Part shown: positions 36,975 to 49,874 of the stretch, piece after piece
Position numbering within the stretch: position 1 is the stretch's first letter
Layout of the letters: each line of letters begins with the position of its first letter
Origin: Phalacrocorax aristotelis
Lineage: Eukaryota > Chordata > Aves > Suliformes > Phalacrocoracidae
Direction of reading: 5' to 3'
Length of the DNA: 64,000 bases
Assembly: GCF_949628215.1 (NCBI RefSeq)
Contig: NC_134276.1
Span: forward strand, 135,656,125 to 135,720,124
Translations under genes and position numbers: made by a program
The notes under the pieces: generated by a model
What the model was told of the DNA's origin: nothing
The model's input: only the letters and a program-made list of their open reading frames with translations
Database searches by the model: none

Positions 36975-37246
36975 AGCACAGTTTGGGCTGTAAGGGACTT
37001 TTAGAGATCACCTAGTCCAACCCCCTACCATGGGCAGGAACACCGTCCTCTAGCACAGGTTGCTCGGAGCCTCATCCAACCTGACCTGGAACACTTTCAA
37101 GGATGGAGCATCCACAACTTCTCTGGGCAACCTGCTCCGATGTCTCACCACCCCCATCGTAAAGAACTTCTTCCTTATATCTAATCTAAACCTAGCCTTT
37201 CCTAGTTTAAAACTCTTGCCCCTTGCCCTGTTGCTCCAGGCCTTGG
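36975..37246 (-). mobile_element. CR1 3' fragment abutting the CpG island
   Basis: Minus-strand translation gives [33 protein letters not shown], the conserved end of CR1 ORF2. It starts with the CAGTTTGGGCTGTAAGGGAC 3' end. It ends where the GC-rich island begins. Confidence 0.88.
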
Positions 37247-37379
37247 TCCGAAGACTCTCTCTGTGGTGCAGCCTGCAGGGAGATGAAGCCCCCCAGAAAA
37301 GCAGCAGAAGCACCACCGAACTTTTAAACTTCGGGCTCGAGGCGTGACTTTTGGGTTACTTTCAGAATAATTCCCGAAA

Positions 37380-38165
37380 CGACAGGCCACCTGCTGCCGG
37401 CCGGGACTCGGGGCGGGCAGAGACGGGGTCGAGCAGAGGCCCCGATGCGGGCTAACGCCGGGGCCACTCGGCCCGGGGGACAGCCGGAGGGGCCGTGAGC
37501 AGGGGAGGGGGTTACCTCCTGTTGTCCGGCCTCCGGGGAAGGGCAACTGCGGCACCGCGGCAGGCAGGGGACGAGGCGCTGCCCGGGAAGCCCGGCCTGC
37601 CCGAGGCCGGCTGCGGGGCCCGCTGTGCCGCGGCCCAGGACCAGCTGCAGGTGCACCGGAAGGAGAGAGGTGGCCGGACACGGAGACGCGCCACAGCCCG
37701 GGATCCGGAGCCGCCGGCCGCCTCCCTGCCGCGGGGCGGGGGGTGAACCCCTGCCTTTCCCTTTCCTGGTCCTCGGCCGCCTGACTCCTCACCCAAGTGC
37801 TTGTTTTCGTGAAACACAGAATTAATCGAGGTCGTGAGCTCGGGGGCAGAGCAGGCAGGAGAGGACGAGGGGACAGAACACCGGTTTTTCGTGTCCCGTT
37901 TCCGCCCGCTCCTCTCCGCGTGCCCTCGGGCTCGGGGGCCGCGAAGGGCGGAGCAGTTGGCGTCGGCGGGAAAGTGGGCGGTGAGGGGCAGGCGCCTCGG
38001 CGGCGAGGGCGGGAGCGGGACAGGCCCGGTGGGGAGCCATGGCGTGGCCGCGGTGCTACGGGACGGGGTCTTGGCTTTTTATGGTCTCCGGGGGTTTGGC
38101 GTCACGCAATTACCTCACGAAGTTGGTTGTGTGAAGAGACCCTCGAGCGCAGCGTCTCGATGAGG
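37380..38165. promoter_or_regulatory. CpG island, likely shared promoter of STYK1 (-) and SYCE3 (+)
   Basis: Almost 800 bases are very rich in G+C and in CpG, in sharp contrast to the AT-rich flanks. It carries GC-box-like GGGCGG (near 37946 and 37975) and CCGCCC (near 37904), plus a GGCGTCACGC element (38098-38107) with a CRE-like core. It lies about 13 kb upstream of the STYK1 start exon and about 0.9 kb upstream of the SYCE3 ATG, between the divergent genes. I could not fix a transcription start or first exon. Candidate minus donors occur near 37515 (GAG|GTAACC) and 37793 (TGG|GTGAGG). Long open frames here are composition artefacts. Confidence 0.75.
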
Positions 38166-38169
38166 CTTA

Positions 38170-39045
38170 GCGTCGCTTTATAGTGCGATAAAGCCGTTAC
38201 AGACTGTTGCGTTCCTTCCACGTCTATCGGCAGTAATAAACGGAAAACGGATAACCGCTAACTGGGTCTGAGAAATCATACATAAAAAAACCAAAGCTGA
38301 CAAAAGCTGCGCCTGCTGTGTGATGCGTATGGCCTCAACAGTGAAGCTTCTCCATGCTCTTCATAATTTTGTCCCATCCGTCAGTGGTTTTCAGAAAAGG
38401 AAATTAAAGGCAAGGCTGTGTGTCACATTTTCAGGTTAATATCAAGGTTCTGAAACTTTTAATGGCAGAAGCTGGGCCTCTAAAGCTATATTTTTGCCCC
38501 AAGCATTTTTACTTCCTGAAATTTTACTACCTACAACTCAAGCGGAGGTCAGTAAATCATAAACACTTAGCTGCTTGTATGGTAGCAGAACTTGGCATAT
38601 GTCATTACCCGGCTGTAGCGTGCAAGTGTGAAATACCGGATACAAATGGGAATTTTACAACTAACTTTGAAAATTAGGAATTACTCTACATCAGAATATT
38701 TGAGAGAGAAGCTTGAAGACAACTCTAACTGGATAATAAATAAAATTTTCAAATTAAGTGTTTGACACAGTGATCTTTGTTATTATTGGTACCAAATTCT
38801 TTATTTGGCACAAACACAGCATATTTCAGTGTAATTCTTTCTATTTAAATTAATCTCGAAATGGATTGAAAATAGCATGCAGCATACAGGTGACAACCAG
38901 TAACTTAAAGGCCAGTTTCTTAATGAATTCACATGTAAACAGAATATTTATATACTTTTTTAATTTACTGCAATGTTACTTTCTCTTCAAGTGTGAAAAT
39001 CAACTCCCTTCAAAGTAAAGTATGAAATTCCTGGTTTCCTTGTAG
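38170..39045 (+). other. Non-coding, probably first intron of SYCE3
   Basis: AT-rich sequence between the CpG island and the SYCE3 start exon. It ends in the acceptor TTCCTGGTTTCCTTGTAG immediately before the ATG, which implies that an untranslated leader exon lies upstream. Confidence 0.5.
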
Positions 39046-39154
39046 ATGGCCGAATCAGAACCTCAGGAAGCAAACTACGATAACGTGGTGAAGACGGTGG
39101 AGGACCTGAACAGGGACTTAGAAAAACTTCTGGAGGAAGTGGAAAAACTAACAG
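39046..39154 (+). CDS. SYCE3: SYCE3 coding exon 1
   Basis: 109 bases: 36 codons plus one base. The acceptor CCTTGTAG lies directly before the ATG, and the donor is ACAG|GTACAG. It begins MAESEPQEANYDNVV. Confidence 0.92.
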
Positions 39155-40398
39155 GTACAGGTCTTTGTTAAGAATGATATGGATTTGTCTGCTAGAGGGA
39201 AGACATTGAAGATTTATTACTTGTATTCATTGCTGTAAACTTCTGCGTGATAAAAATATAAGTGGAAACAATCACAATCAACTAATGCCCTAATGTTCTT
39301 AATTGGGAGAAAGCGTGCAAATAATGTAGAAGTTTCAGATGGCTCAGAATTGAAAATTAATAGGTGGTGGATGCTCAGTTCAGAGTTGTAGTTGAAAACA
39401 AATACTACTATGGTATTTCAGGTACAGTTATTAAAACATAGTATGTAAAATGAGATTTAATTCTGAAAAATGGTGGGATACATAGTACCTCTCAGGTCAG
39501 TGCATGGCGTGTTTAATTCCTCAGCTAGAATAACGACTCGGACTCCTCTGCAAATTTAATCTTAGTCCTGTATGTATGGAGAGGACTGCATATTCCTCTC
39601 CATGTTCTGCAACAATGCTATCAGAAACTGTGTGTGCAGCTAACAAGAACAGATGGAAACTGTTAATTAAACTGTTTGTAACTAAACACAATTTATGAGT
39701 GTCATTGAGAAAAACACAGTCAATTTATAGCAAAACAAAAGGGAAAGTATTAAATAAGTGCTAAAACTATTTGCTCTGCATTATCAGATACTTGTTATTT
39801 CAAAATCAGTTTAGTTATGTAGGTTATTAATCACCTACTGCTGCAGCCTCCTTGATCTTACTCTTTCTCACCTAACATAAGCCTCCTGACTCTAACTGGT
39901 CTGGAGAGAGGATTTTTTTGTTCATTTATTTTAAAACAGTCTGTTGAAGCTTTCTTTTTGATTACCTGTTTTGTTGTAATTTTTAGGTAAAGTGTCTCCC
40001 TTTTGTAACTTATGTCAGTATACTTCTATTCTGAAGCATTTTGAGATGTTTATTAAGAAGTAAAACTGAAGAATCTTTTATTTAATCTTGAGTATTACTG
40101 TGGGCAGTGAATTCTCTGACATAAGATCTGGACTGATGATAATTCATGCCTTGTATTAATTTATTGAATCAGCCATTGCTTTTATTCAGCCAAAATTCCT
40201 GGCTTAGTAGTATATGTTGGGTTTGTAGTGCAGGCAACGTGGATGGCATATGACATGGTAGTCATACGTACCAACCCAGACCTGGCCAACTCCATGAGGT
40301 GTTTGGAAGATGCCTTCCTGAGTTGCAAAGAGGAGATGGAGAAGAAATGGCAAGAGGCACTAATGGAATCTAAAGGTGAAGAGCAAAAAAATGAATAA
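39046..40398 (+). CDS. SYCE3: SYCE3, synaptonemal complex central element protein 3, two coding exons
   Basis: Exons 39046-39154 and 40229-40398 join across a split valine codon to a 92-residue protein (mammalian SYCE3 is 88). Matches to the family are NYDN near the N-terminus, DLNRDLEKLLEEVEKL (residues 20-35), VQATWMAYDMVV (37-48), RTNPDLA (50-56), and CLEDAF..CKEEMEK (60-76). The first and last parts are acidic and helical, consistent with the known small helical fold. SYCE3 acts in the central element of the synaptonemal complex during meiosis and recruits the other SYCE proteins and TEX12 to SYCP1. A true intron at the expected place argues against a retrocopy. The C-terminus (KGEEQKNE) differs from mammals. 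A possible donor (AAAG|GTGAAG, junction after 40374) leaves open a further exon replacing those last residues. Confidence 0.95.
40229..40398 (+). CDS. SYCE3: SYCE3 coding exon 2
   Basis: 170 bases with a GGGTTTGTAG acceptor and a TAA stop at 40396-40398. It encodes QATWMAYDMVV through KWQEALMESK. The stop overlaps an AATAAA (40394-40399), which would be too close to the stop to be a likely sole poly(A) signal. Confidence 0.9.
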
Positions 40399-43300
40399 AT
40401 GTAATTAAGTCGTGCTGGCAGAACTACATCCCTTGGCAAATCACTCCAGCCTTTTTGTTTCCCAGCCGTGGAGGTTTCACAGACACTGCGGTAAATGGAT
40501 TGGCTTTCGTCTTGCTAAGAACTACTTATGTGTATACATCTATGGAAGTATTTTAATGAAATTACACACACACATATATATTTATATCGTTGAAGGTAAA
40601 AGGTAACAATGTGTCTATTTTTATTATGCTTATCAGTAATCCTTGTAGTGCGTGTGCATATGCAACTTACATGCTTTCTGTGTCTTTCTTCCTGGAAGAT
40701 CATACTCACTTCATTGTCAATATATGTGGAATTCTTTGAGACCTGGACAAATGGATGGGGGGGAGCATGGAGGGTGCCATGGACCACTGCAGTGGTATCA
40801 CACCAGCACATGCCTTTCAAGGAAAACTGAAGAATTACTTTTTTTTCCAAATGAAAAACAGGTGAAATTGTAGATTTGCAGGTAGATTGAGTTAGTTTGA
40901 CGTGGGATTGCCAACTAGGTGTTCAGTTACAGAATGTTATTATTCAGATAGCTTATCTGTAGTTGCTTCATTTTGTTTCCTTGGATTTTTATCCATATCT
41001 TTGGACTGCTTTTCCCAGAAAGATTGCTCTTCTCAAACCTTCTGACGGTAGCATTTAAGAAAAAGTTTACCATTATAGACTGTTGCGTGTGGTGTTGTCT
41101 GTGGGATTGCTGCAGAAACCAAATTAACCATGTTATTAAACATGCATTTCTCCGTATGTTCCTGCTATGCAGTATTAAAAAAGGAAGAAAAGAAAAAAAA
41201 ACACCAACCCTTTTCTTTTGTAGTCAAGATGTGTAGTCAAGAGCACCACCTTCTGGCTTGCAGTTAATGCATAAATGAGTATTTTATCGGAGATGGACGT
41301 CAGTGCAAGTTTTGAGAAGAATCTTCCCTTTCATTAAAACTTAGTCTCTTTTAACTGGAAAGTAAGCACCACGTAGCAAGTGAGAGCATCTCCTCTGAAG
41401 AGCCATTTACTGATTTAAATCACATCTTAATGATCTCTCAGAGTTGGCTAATTTTTAGACTGTGCATTCTCTTGAGATTGCTTGATCTTGATTCACAGAC
41501 AGGATGTTTACCCCACTGAAATGAAAAATATGTAAATATTTTCACTTTTTTTTTTTCCAATGCTACCTAGTGTTTCTAGAGGTATAAATCATAAAGAACA
41601 TCAACTTTGAACTCTACTCTTGACTTTCCAGTGGGTAGGTCTTCATTCCAGCCAAGGTAGGGCAAAATGGCAGATCAGCATGAGGAAACTTATACTTTGA
41701 TTAATCTCTGGAGGATTTTTAATGACATGTTGTTACTTTGGTACCTTTGATTACATTGTCTTCACTCTTTAATTCTGTATTAAAAACTAAATTCTTTGAA
41801 GAGGCACAGTCTTTAACAGCTTGTGTAGGAACATACTGAATTTTATGATTTTGTGTGACCTTTGGGCCATAAAGTGCCACATATAGATTGACTGCAGATT
41901 TTCCAAAAAGCTCAGTTTTCATTTAAACATTTAAGCTAAGTGGCCAGTGTTTAAAAAAAAATTTTTTTTTCAATCCAGCAGTCCCATTGAGAATAGAGAA
42001 TACTGCTCAAAACCAACACTCTAAAAAAATGTCTTTTGATTAAATGTGATATTCAGTGAAGTTATATCTTTTACGTGAAGGTGAATCCTACTTCCTGTGA
42101 TTGGAAGGCTGCAATAAGTGAGTCTGTCAGAATACTGTGTTCCTCCAGAGCGAAGGGCCATGATCAGAGTATAGCTGTAAGGAGAGGAGGTGTCTAGTAA
42201 CATTTTTTTAAGTCCTCAAGTCTCATCACTTTACAATTTTCCAAATTTTGGAATTATTTTTTTTTTCCGTAGGCAGAAGGCATTACAGCACCATCAACAG
42301 ATGGCAGTAAGAGCACCCTAATTTTCTCCTCACCAAAATGCAAAGTATGGTCTATTAACCACCAGGCACTGATTTAGTCTCAAGGACAGGTGCTTACACT
42401 GAGGTACCAGGTCACCCCGCTATGAAGGAACAGAATGAGTTTGCAGGAGGGGTGCTGGGGATACTGGTGAACATTTGTCATCTCTGCCACCCTTTTTCTT
42501 GCTCCTGAAAGCTCTCATGTGTGTGACCACAAACACCTAATGGTGATGAGCCATAGGGAGAGATGTTGGGAAGAGAGAACTGAAGGTTGCGGCTGGGAGC
42601 ACAGCGTATACTCTGCCTGGGGAATCTAGCAGGCTGAATAGGCTGGGTACAGTAGGCCTCTTTCTCCCCAAGATTTTCCTCCCAGCTGCATGATGATAAC
42701 CAGAGGAGAGTTAGGGATATGTAGCAGTGTAGGAACAGTGCACAGTCCTTGAAAAACTATACCGCAAGATGATTATACTTTTCTACTAAAATAATTTGTT
42801 TATTTTAGGTTGGTTTCTTCTTTTCTTTTTCACATTGAGAATCTGCTTGCAGGGATTGAGAGTTTTATTTCATTCTTCTCACCATCTACCGCATTTCAGC
42901 CCAGCTGGGTGCTTTAGGCTTGCAGCAGAAACCAGATAGCCCACATTGAAATACCTTTCCTGTCACAGGGGTGTGTCTCATAAATTTTCTGTAAAAAGTA
43001 TGTGGAACAACAGCCCCATCTAGCGCTCACATACCTTAAAACTGTAACAGTAATCCAGATTGCTGGGTTGACATCTCTTAATCACCCATCACTAGAGATT
43101 TCCATAACGAAAAGCGTCAGCAGCAGTTTAGCTTTATGTTCACTCTCAGCGTACTCCACTTTTGTGATCTGAGCCTGTACAGCAGTTACCACTGGCGCCT
43201 CCTGTACTAAATTTAAGGCAAAGCATGCTTCTGTAAAACAGCTACAGAAGCAAGAGAAGTTGGCACCAGTGCACTGCCAATCTGTATGCCCAAACACATT

Positions 43301-46300
43301 TCCTTAGTTATTCATTCCTTAGCCTCTATTAAGTAACACTTAATAAGCATGTCGCAAATCAGTCAAAATTATTTTTTTTTCTTGTTATGCAGACACCTGG
43401 ACAGGTACTGGAATCTGCATTCCCCCTGGTTCATTTTGCCTGAGTAGATAGGACAGGTCTTATATCCACCATTGGTTATCAACTTCAATGAAGAAGCGTG
43501 TAAAGCTTAGCAAAGAGGTTATGGACTTGACCCTGAAAAACCTATTAAGGGTAGTGGATGCTTTGGTGTTTAATGCTGCAACACTTTTACTGTCCTTGTC
43601 ATAACCAAATCTACTGGTCTTAGTTATGTACTTCAGCTGTCCACAAGGCGAGAGTTGGATGCCTAAGAGCGAACTACCCAAGAGCCATCAAATCGAGCCA
43701 AATGTTGTGTGGCCCAAACAGCCTGTAATGGCGTAGCTCAAAGCACATTCCTCTCCTGAATATAAACAGCTACCTTTCCCGTAAAACAGAGGACGTCCTG
43801 CAGCCCCTCTTTGTCTGGCAGCTCAGGTGCTGCCACGCTCATCAGAGCTGCCTGGATTCTCAACACTGTTAAGAGTTTCCATTAACAGTTTCTTACTGAG
43901 AAACAGATGAGACTTAGCTAAAAGGCCAACAAGCAGCCTCCTGGGAAATTCTGATGGTTCGAACTGTGCCTTTGCAGTGAGAAGGAGCTGTGGCCATTAC
44001 ACATGGCCACTTAGAGATCTCGATCCTTGTCAGAACGTCACCTAGAGCTCTGTTTAGAATATTTATTTAATTTAGTACTAGTGATTTCCAATTCTTGATT
44101 ATTATAGCTCCAATTCAGGTTATCTCAGGCTCAAGAAGATAATCCATACTAGCTGTTTTACTTGTTGGCATAAATGGTTTCAAAATTTCAGTCCAGATCC
44201 TTGCAGTGATTTTTCCTAAAATGTGTGTGGAGAGATTATTGTATCTCTAACAGCCTATTTACACATACTAGTATTAAAATATGTTCTTTTTGCTGACATT
44301 CTTAGAGAAGCAAAGAACTTATTGAGAACAAAAGGGGTGCACAACATTCCTTCCCATTCATTTCCTCCAGGGCAAGGACTGTATCACCTAGGCACTATTG
44401 GCATGAAAGTGGCAGTGTCTTTTCTGTGTAAATTCTATTAATACTGATTTCTGTTTTATAGCACTGCCTCCTCCCTGCTCTGAACCGCTGTAAAATGCGT
44501 TTACATTTTTTCAACAAAAACCTATGATGATATTGTCTGATTTTTCTGTTTCTGATAAACTATTGTCTACTTGCATGGTTTGATGTAGGTGCTTTAGGTT
44601 TCAATCACTGGAATACACACATAGGCAGGAAGTTTACAACATTCTGAGGTGACATGTAATTTTACACACAGACAGTTCTCTGTGGCTCCTCAAAAAGTCA
44701 TACAGTGAATAAAGAGGACAGATGGCATCTTCCCATTTATAGAAAGCCAGACTAAATAAAGGCTTGTGGAGATACTAGTTAGAGCAGGTTAATTTAGTGA
44801 CTCTTTAAACTCTCATGCCGCATTTGGGATACCATCCCAAGGCTGTGAAATTGCTGGTATTTTACACGCAGCTTCTTATATATACCAGTGCTACATTATG
44901 CAGAATATTTTAAAGGAAGAAGGGCAAGATTCAGAGACCATTACAAACTCTTAACACCACTCTCCAAATCATGGACAAAAATGTGAGCATTGTGTAACAT
45001 AAGTGAAAATAACTAGCTAGACCAACACACTGAACAGTAACCACAGAACACAGACTTTCTAAGCCTCTGGAAACAAATCAAGACTATTAAAGGTACACTG
45101 TACCAAGCATATTTTGACTCTTACCACCTAGCTGATGTTACCTAATATGTTAAAACAGCAGAAGTTCATCTTTAACTTGAGGTACAGCTGAAGTTGAGCT
45201 CTAGGCTGACACTAATACAAGCTACTTATCTGAGCTCAAACTGTGTGGATCTTCAACATTTAACCCACACTCTGAACTTTTTGAGAACACATCTGTTTCT
45301 GCACTACAGACAAAGTTTATGGGCAATCATCCTGACTAATTCTATGGAACTACGTGGTCCTACGAAAGTCATACTTTACAAGACAGAACACCAAGCATTG
45401 AAGAATGATGCATTTTGACAATAGTCAGGAAAAGCAAGGAAGCCCTGAACTCAGCGACAACTTTCTGTAGGTCTTTCCTATCACATTTTAAAACCTTAAG
45501 ATATTAGAAGGAATTATTCATCTCATCAGCTGGTGGTATTAAGTCATCAGGATCAATTTCCTGCTCAGTACATCACTGCATTGCTGTGAGACTCAAAATT
45601 CATTCACAACTGCATTGTTCCACTATTGTCAACAGCACAAAATGAAGGGTTCAAGCTGTCACTTGACATGGCCTCCAAAACTTTCTCACCTCCTTTACAC
45701 CTGACCAAGTGTCCCACTGCTGCTTGGCTCATGCAGCTGTTTTTCCCCCCAAGTATGCCTGAACACTTCAGAGCCAATTCTTTCTACAGAATGACTGTGA
45801 TGCTGAAAGCTAGCTGGTTCTCCAAAAAGCCAAACTAACAGAAAGACTAACGTCTAAGGCCTTGGCTTTGAACTCGGGATCTACAAGTAGACTTTTCAAA
45901 AATCCAGAACAAATAACCGAGTATCAGACTTACATAGTTCTCCATCTTCATTGGAAATTTCCATGAATGTACAAATGGAAGAGATTGAAAACCACTGTTC
46001 TAGTGCTATTAGGGTCATCACAACTCTTGCTATCCAGATCATGTGCAAGTTCATTCCAGTATTCTACAGGGGAGTCTCAAGCATGTGCCCCTAGTATGAA
46101 ATAAGCATGCACATAATTTCATAGCCCTTATGGCAAGCTAAGTTCTATGTAGCACAGACTTTATTTCCAAAGTTTTTCCAAAAGCAGTAGAAAGTGTTTG
46201 ACTTTCAAGGCATTTGTTGTACCTGTGTACAGCCCTCCCACGGAAGGGCTCAGTGCAGAAGTTCACAGTACACTTATTTCACTGAATGGGTGAATACCTC

Positions 46301-48867
46301 ATCACTGCAAGGCTTATGTTTAAATGAAACAGTGCACAAAGCCCTACAGAACTTTCTTCTTCCCTTCTTTATCCTCCTCAAAAGATCACAAACACCAGGG
46401 AATGTTTTTGTGGCTAAGTAACAGTAAACAGCAGCCTTCACAAGCAAAAAGCCTGGTTACAGTCAGGCAGGCAGAGTATTACGAAAATGCTGTAAAGTGA
46501 TTGCACTATAAAAGTGTAATCCGCTCCAAGTGTAAGCCATTTTAAGTGCCCATGGAAGGGAAGAATGCTGGAATGAGAGAATCAACATAGCACAAAAACA
46601 GTGCCCCCAAGCAGGTATAAAAGCATGTTAACTACTCTGCAAATTCAAAATCCTTGTAGCTAAGTCTTTAAAAAAAAGACCCCAAACATACCACTAAACT
46701 AAAACTAAGCACTCATTTAAAGTTCTGCTTGAAACAAATAACCCATAGCCTTATTTACCGGTACAAGCACCACAGAGAAGTGACTCTCAGTATCGAGCAC
46801 CATTTTTATATTTCTTCAGCCAAAGTTCAGCTAACAAGAGAACAAGTAGCCTAGCAAGAGAACAATTTATGCCCAAAGACTTCTAAAAAGCAATTTTAGT
46901 GGTACTTTAGATTTGATAAGAGTTGAGCCTATAGTTTCATAAGCAGGAATTCAGGTATTAAAGGGGTTCTCAGTTATGAGCATCTGTTTTATGCAAAGAT
47001 TCTACCTATGCAAAGACAGGACTGAAAGAGCAGGAAGAAAACTAGATGCTAGGACACTACTTGCGTCTCTCCCTCAATTTCTCCTCTCAAAAAAATAGTT
47101 AGGCATTTTTGTTAAACTGAATCAAGTCTAACCTACATTTTTGCAGAGATTAAGAAAATTTTATTTGGCCTCTAAAATTTTACTTTAAGAAAAAACACTT
47201 GCTTTTGAACAACTGAAGGAAGTTCAAGTAGTTTTTATGAAAAATTCTGCAGTAGTTTCAATGTTTAATACCTTACATCTGTTTATATTATGATGAAACT
47301 GCCAACCTTACCCCAATCTGCCTGAAGTAGATTTAGTTCTGAACAAAACAGAAGCCTACTAATGATTATCCCACTTCAGAATTTAAAAGGTGTATTCCTT
47401 ATGTCCTCTGTCAAAACAGACATATTCTTCAACTTCCAAGGAAAGGCATTAGAATACTGCTATGTCTAGCTCAACATCTTTCCCAGCCTACAGTTTACCA
47501 GATTTGGTGCAGAAACTCAGTCTCTCAGCAATCCTTCTGTCAATTTAGTTTCAGAACTCCTGGGTAAGTGATCCAGTGCTACGACAGCAGGTTACACTTA
47601 TATGACCTTGCAGTAAAGGCAGCAGTATATGTACTCGTGGAGTTGGAATCGTTCTCCTTCTTAAACCAAGCCTGTAGCTTTCACTTCACACCTCATTAAG
47701 AAGTTCCTAATTCATTGCAAAAGCAAGTAGGAAATCCCCAAATGCCAACAGCTAAGGCAGTGCAACTCATGCATCACTAAACCTTCCCCCACCACTTCAA
47801 GGCAAAGGCACCAGGGTACAAGGGCCATTCCTCACCGTCCCAGAAGCTGGAAGCAAAGCACTTTAGAGCACAACTATCCCCTACATTGCCCCTACTTCTC
47901 ATTTCCTAAGGAGTAGTGAGAAAGTGTGTCTCCAGAGAACCGCATATAATTTTTCATCAATAGTGTGAGGAACAGGGAAACTAGGGGAGACAAGGACAAA
48001 GTATCTGTCAAGAATCTCTCTACTCTCACTTAGCCCTACATGTGTACAGTTACAGTACTGCTCCAGACTAAGGGTTTTTACATGAAGTATTATTCAGGAA
48101 AGGCTGGGTAAAGACTGCATAGCTAAGAACAAAAAGAGGTGTTTGAAGGAAACAGATATACTATCTAATGTTTGGATAACAGCAACTGCAAGACAGGAAT
48201 GTGAGAAGTGTTGGACTAGAGAACGAAGGACACAAGATAACTGAAGAAACACACCCCTATCCAACAGCTGGAAGTAGACTGATAACACTTGCAAGATACC
48301 CAAATTTTATGGAGGAACATTAGAAAAACACACACACGAGTAAGACAGTTAAGTACTCTGCTCATTAACACAAAACAGCACAGGTGTGGAGATTTTACTT
48401 GTTCCAAGTAAGGAAAATTCAAGAAGCTAACAAAAGGTACTGCCATTATTTGGAACAGAAGCTTGAATAAAGTGGCAGATGCTAAGCCCACTTTGTCTTT
48501 TTTGAGCAGACTGTTTCAAAGCTTGATTCTACTGTTTATAGAACACAAAAGCCTAGCAAACAGATGGGGAAAATAATATCCCAATAACCCACTCGAAACC
48601 CCCCAAACTCCTGCTACAAGATGGTAACAGAAAAACCCCAACTATTAATACCATTTGAGCCAGGAATGCAGATTATAGCTGTTGTATAATTTCTTTGCAG
48701 AAGTTGTTTTGGACTGAAGTAGATCCACCTAACCCTGCCATGTTCTTGCACACATATCATCCAGCATGGTTTTAGATGAGATACATCAACACATACTGAA
48801 GACGCAGTTTTCATTTTCACATATGAATGCTGAAACAGCAGGATTAGTCATGAATTATTTAAGGTCA
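40399..48867. other. Intergenic stretch between SYCE3 and YBX3
   Basis: No coding exon, RNA gene or repeat of recognisable family. A short CA/TA microsatellite lies at 40564-40587. The start must hold the SYCE3 3' end; ATTAAA occurs near 41138 and 41333. Its right end may hold YBX3 3' UTR, with a minus-strand AATAAA near 47165. The rest shows nothing I can name. Confidence 0.45.
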
Positions 48868-49014
48868 ACTTGAAGAAACACACTAAATCAGATTTTTTTT
48901 TTGGTAGTTGAAATCACTTTTATTTGTGAGGAACGTCACCCATGCTGCAGTTTCAAATGGATCTTACCAACGAAAGCGGAAGTTTCTCCTCCCCGTGTCC
49001 TGCAGTAAGCAGGA
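48868..49014 (-). other. YBX3: Candidate YBX3 3' UTR exon region and poly(A) signal
   Basis: Downstream of the donor at 49875 two minus-strand acceptors stand out. One has a long T tract (TTTTTTTTTTTTCTGTGCCAG, exon base 49014). The other is TGTTTCTTCAAG (exon base 48868). AATAAA lies at 48924-48919, followed by a run of A in the genome. A short inverted repeat (TCCTGC-5-GCAGGA, 48998-49014) begins the first candidate exon. Another AATAAA lies at 49370-49365. I cannot tell which sites are used. Confidence 0.35.
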
Positions 49015-49874
49015 CTGGCACAGAAAAAAAAAAAACTCATCACACCTGGGAGGTTTAGCACCAGCATCCAATAAAAAAAGCATTTAATTTCGATTTCAGT
49101 TCTTTGGTTGGATTTTTTTCTCTTTTCAGTTTGATACCAAAGGAAAAACTGAAAAATTCAATACTAGTGAAACAGTGAAATTCTAAAAAAAAAATTCCCC
49201 ACAGTTGCTGTTGAAGCTGGGGAGGTTGCTTTTTCTGAATCTCGCTCTCTTTCTCTCTTCCATCTATCTTGCAGGCGTTCCCTGGATCTCAGCTGCTGGT
49301 ATTTTTTTTTCCTCTTTTAAGTTCCGATGTTTCAAATCTTTGCTTTTGTCATCACTGTTGACCATTTATTGCTTGAGTGTTTCTTTGGTGTTACTTTTGG
49401 GTTGTATTTTAGGACACCTGTTGAAAGGCCATATTAAAAGATATGCTGTTTACTTGTTTAAGTTTCTTTTTCCTGTTGAAGAGGTGGGATGTCAAGTGGA
49501 GAGGGAGTTATCATAACAGATAGGATAAGCATGGCTAGGTTATCCTAGCTATAAGCTGAGAGTACAGTATCTTCCTCAAGCAAGACACTACTAACTCATC
49601 AGCAGATGCTATTGCTATATAGACCAGACAGATCTTCTGAGGGGGGTGGGGAATCAGACTGATAAAGCAAAATTTACTTTGTGACAGATACAGACACATA
49701 GGCAGAGGAGAGAAAGAAGAGAAAGCAGCAAACAGTTCCTTGGTTTGCCTATGCAGCACACTCAGAAGTTATCACAAAGCCATACATAAGGGATGTATGT
49801 GGCCAGAGTCCAAGTCCTAGAAGTATACACAATGCTGCTTTAGCTGGAGAAGAGGAATTATCTATACTCCTTAC

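Noticed and set aside
37202-38183. Several long open frames on both strands in the GC-rich block
   Set aside because: They overlap in many phases, are rich in Arg, Pro, Gly and Ala, and match no family. This is what a CpG island produces by composition.
39046-40398. SYCE3 as a processed retrocopy
   Set aside because: The coding sequence is split by a 1.07-kb intron with good GT-AG sites and a split codon, so it is an ordinary gene.
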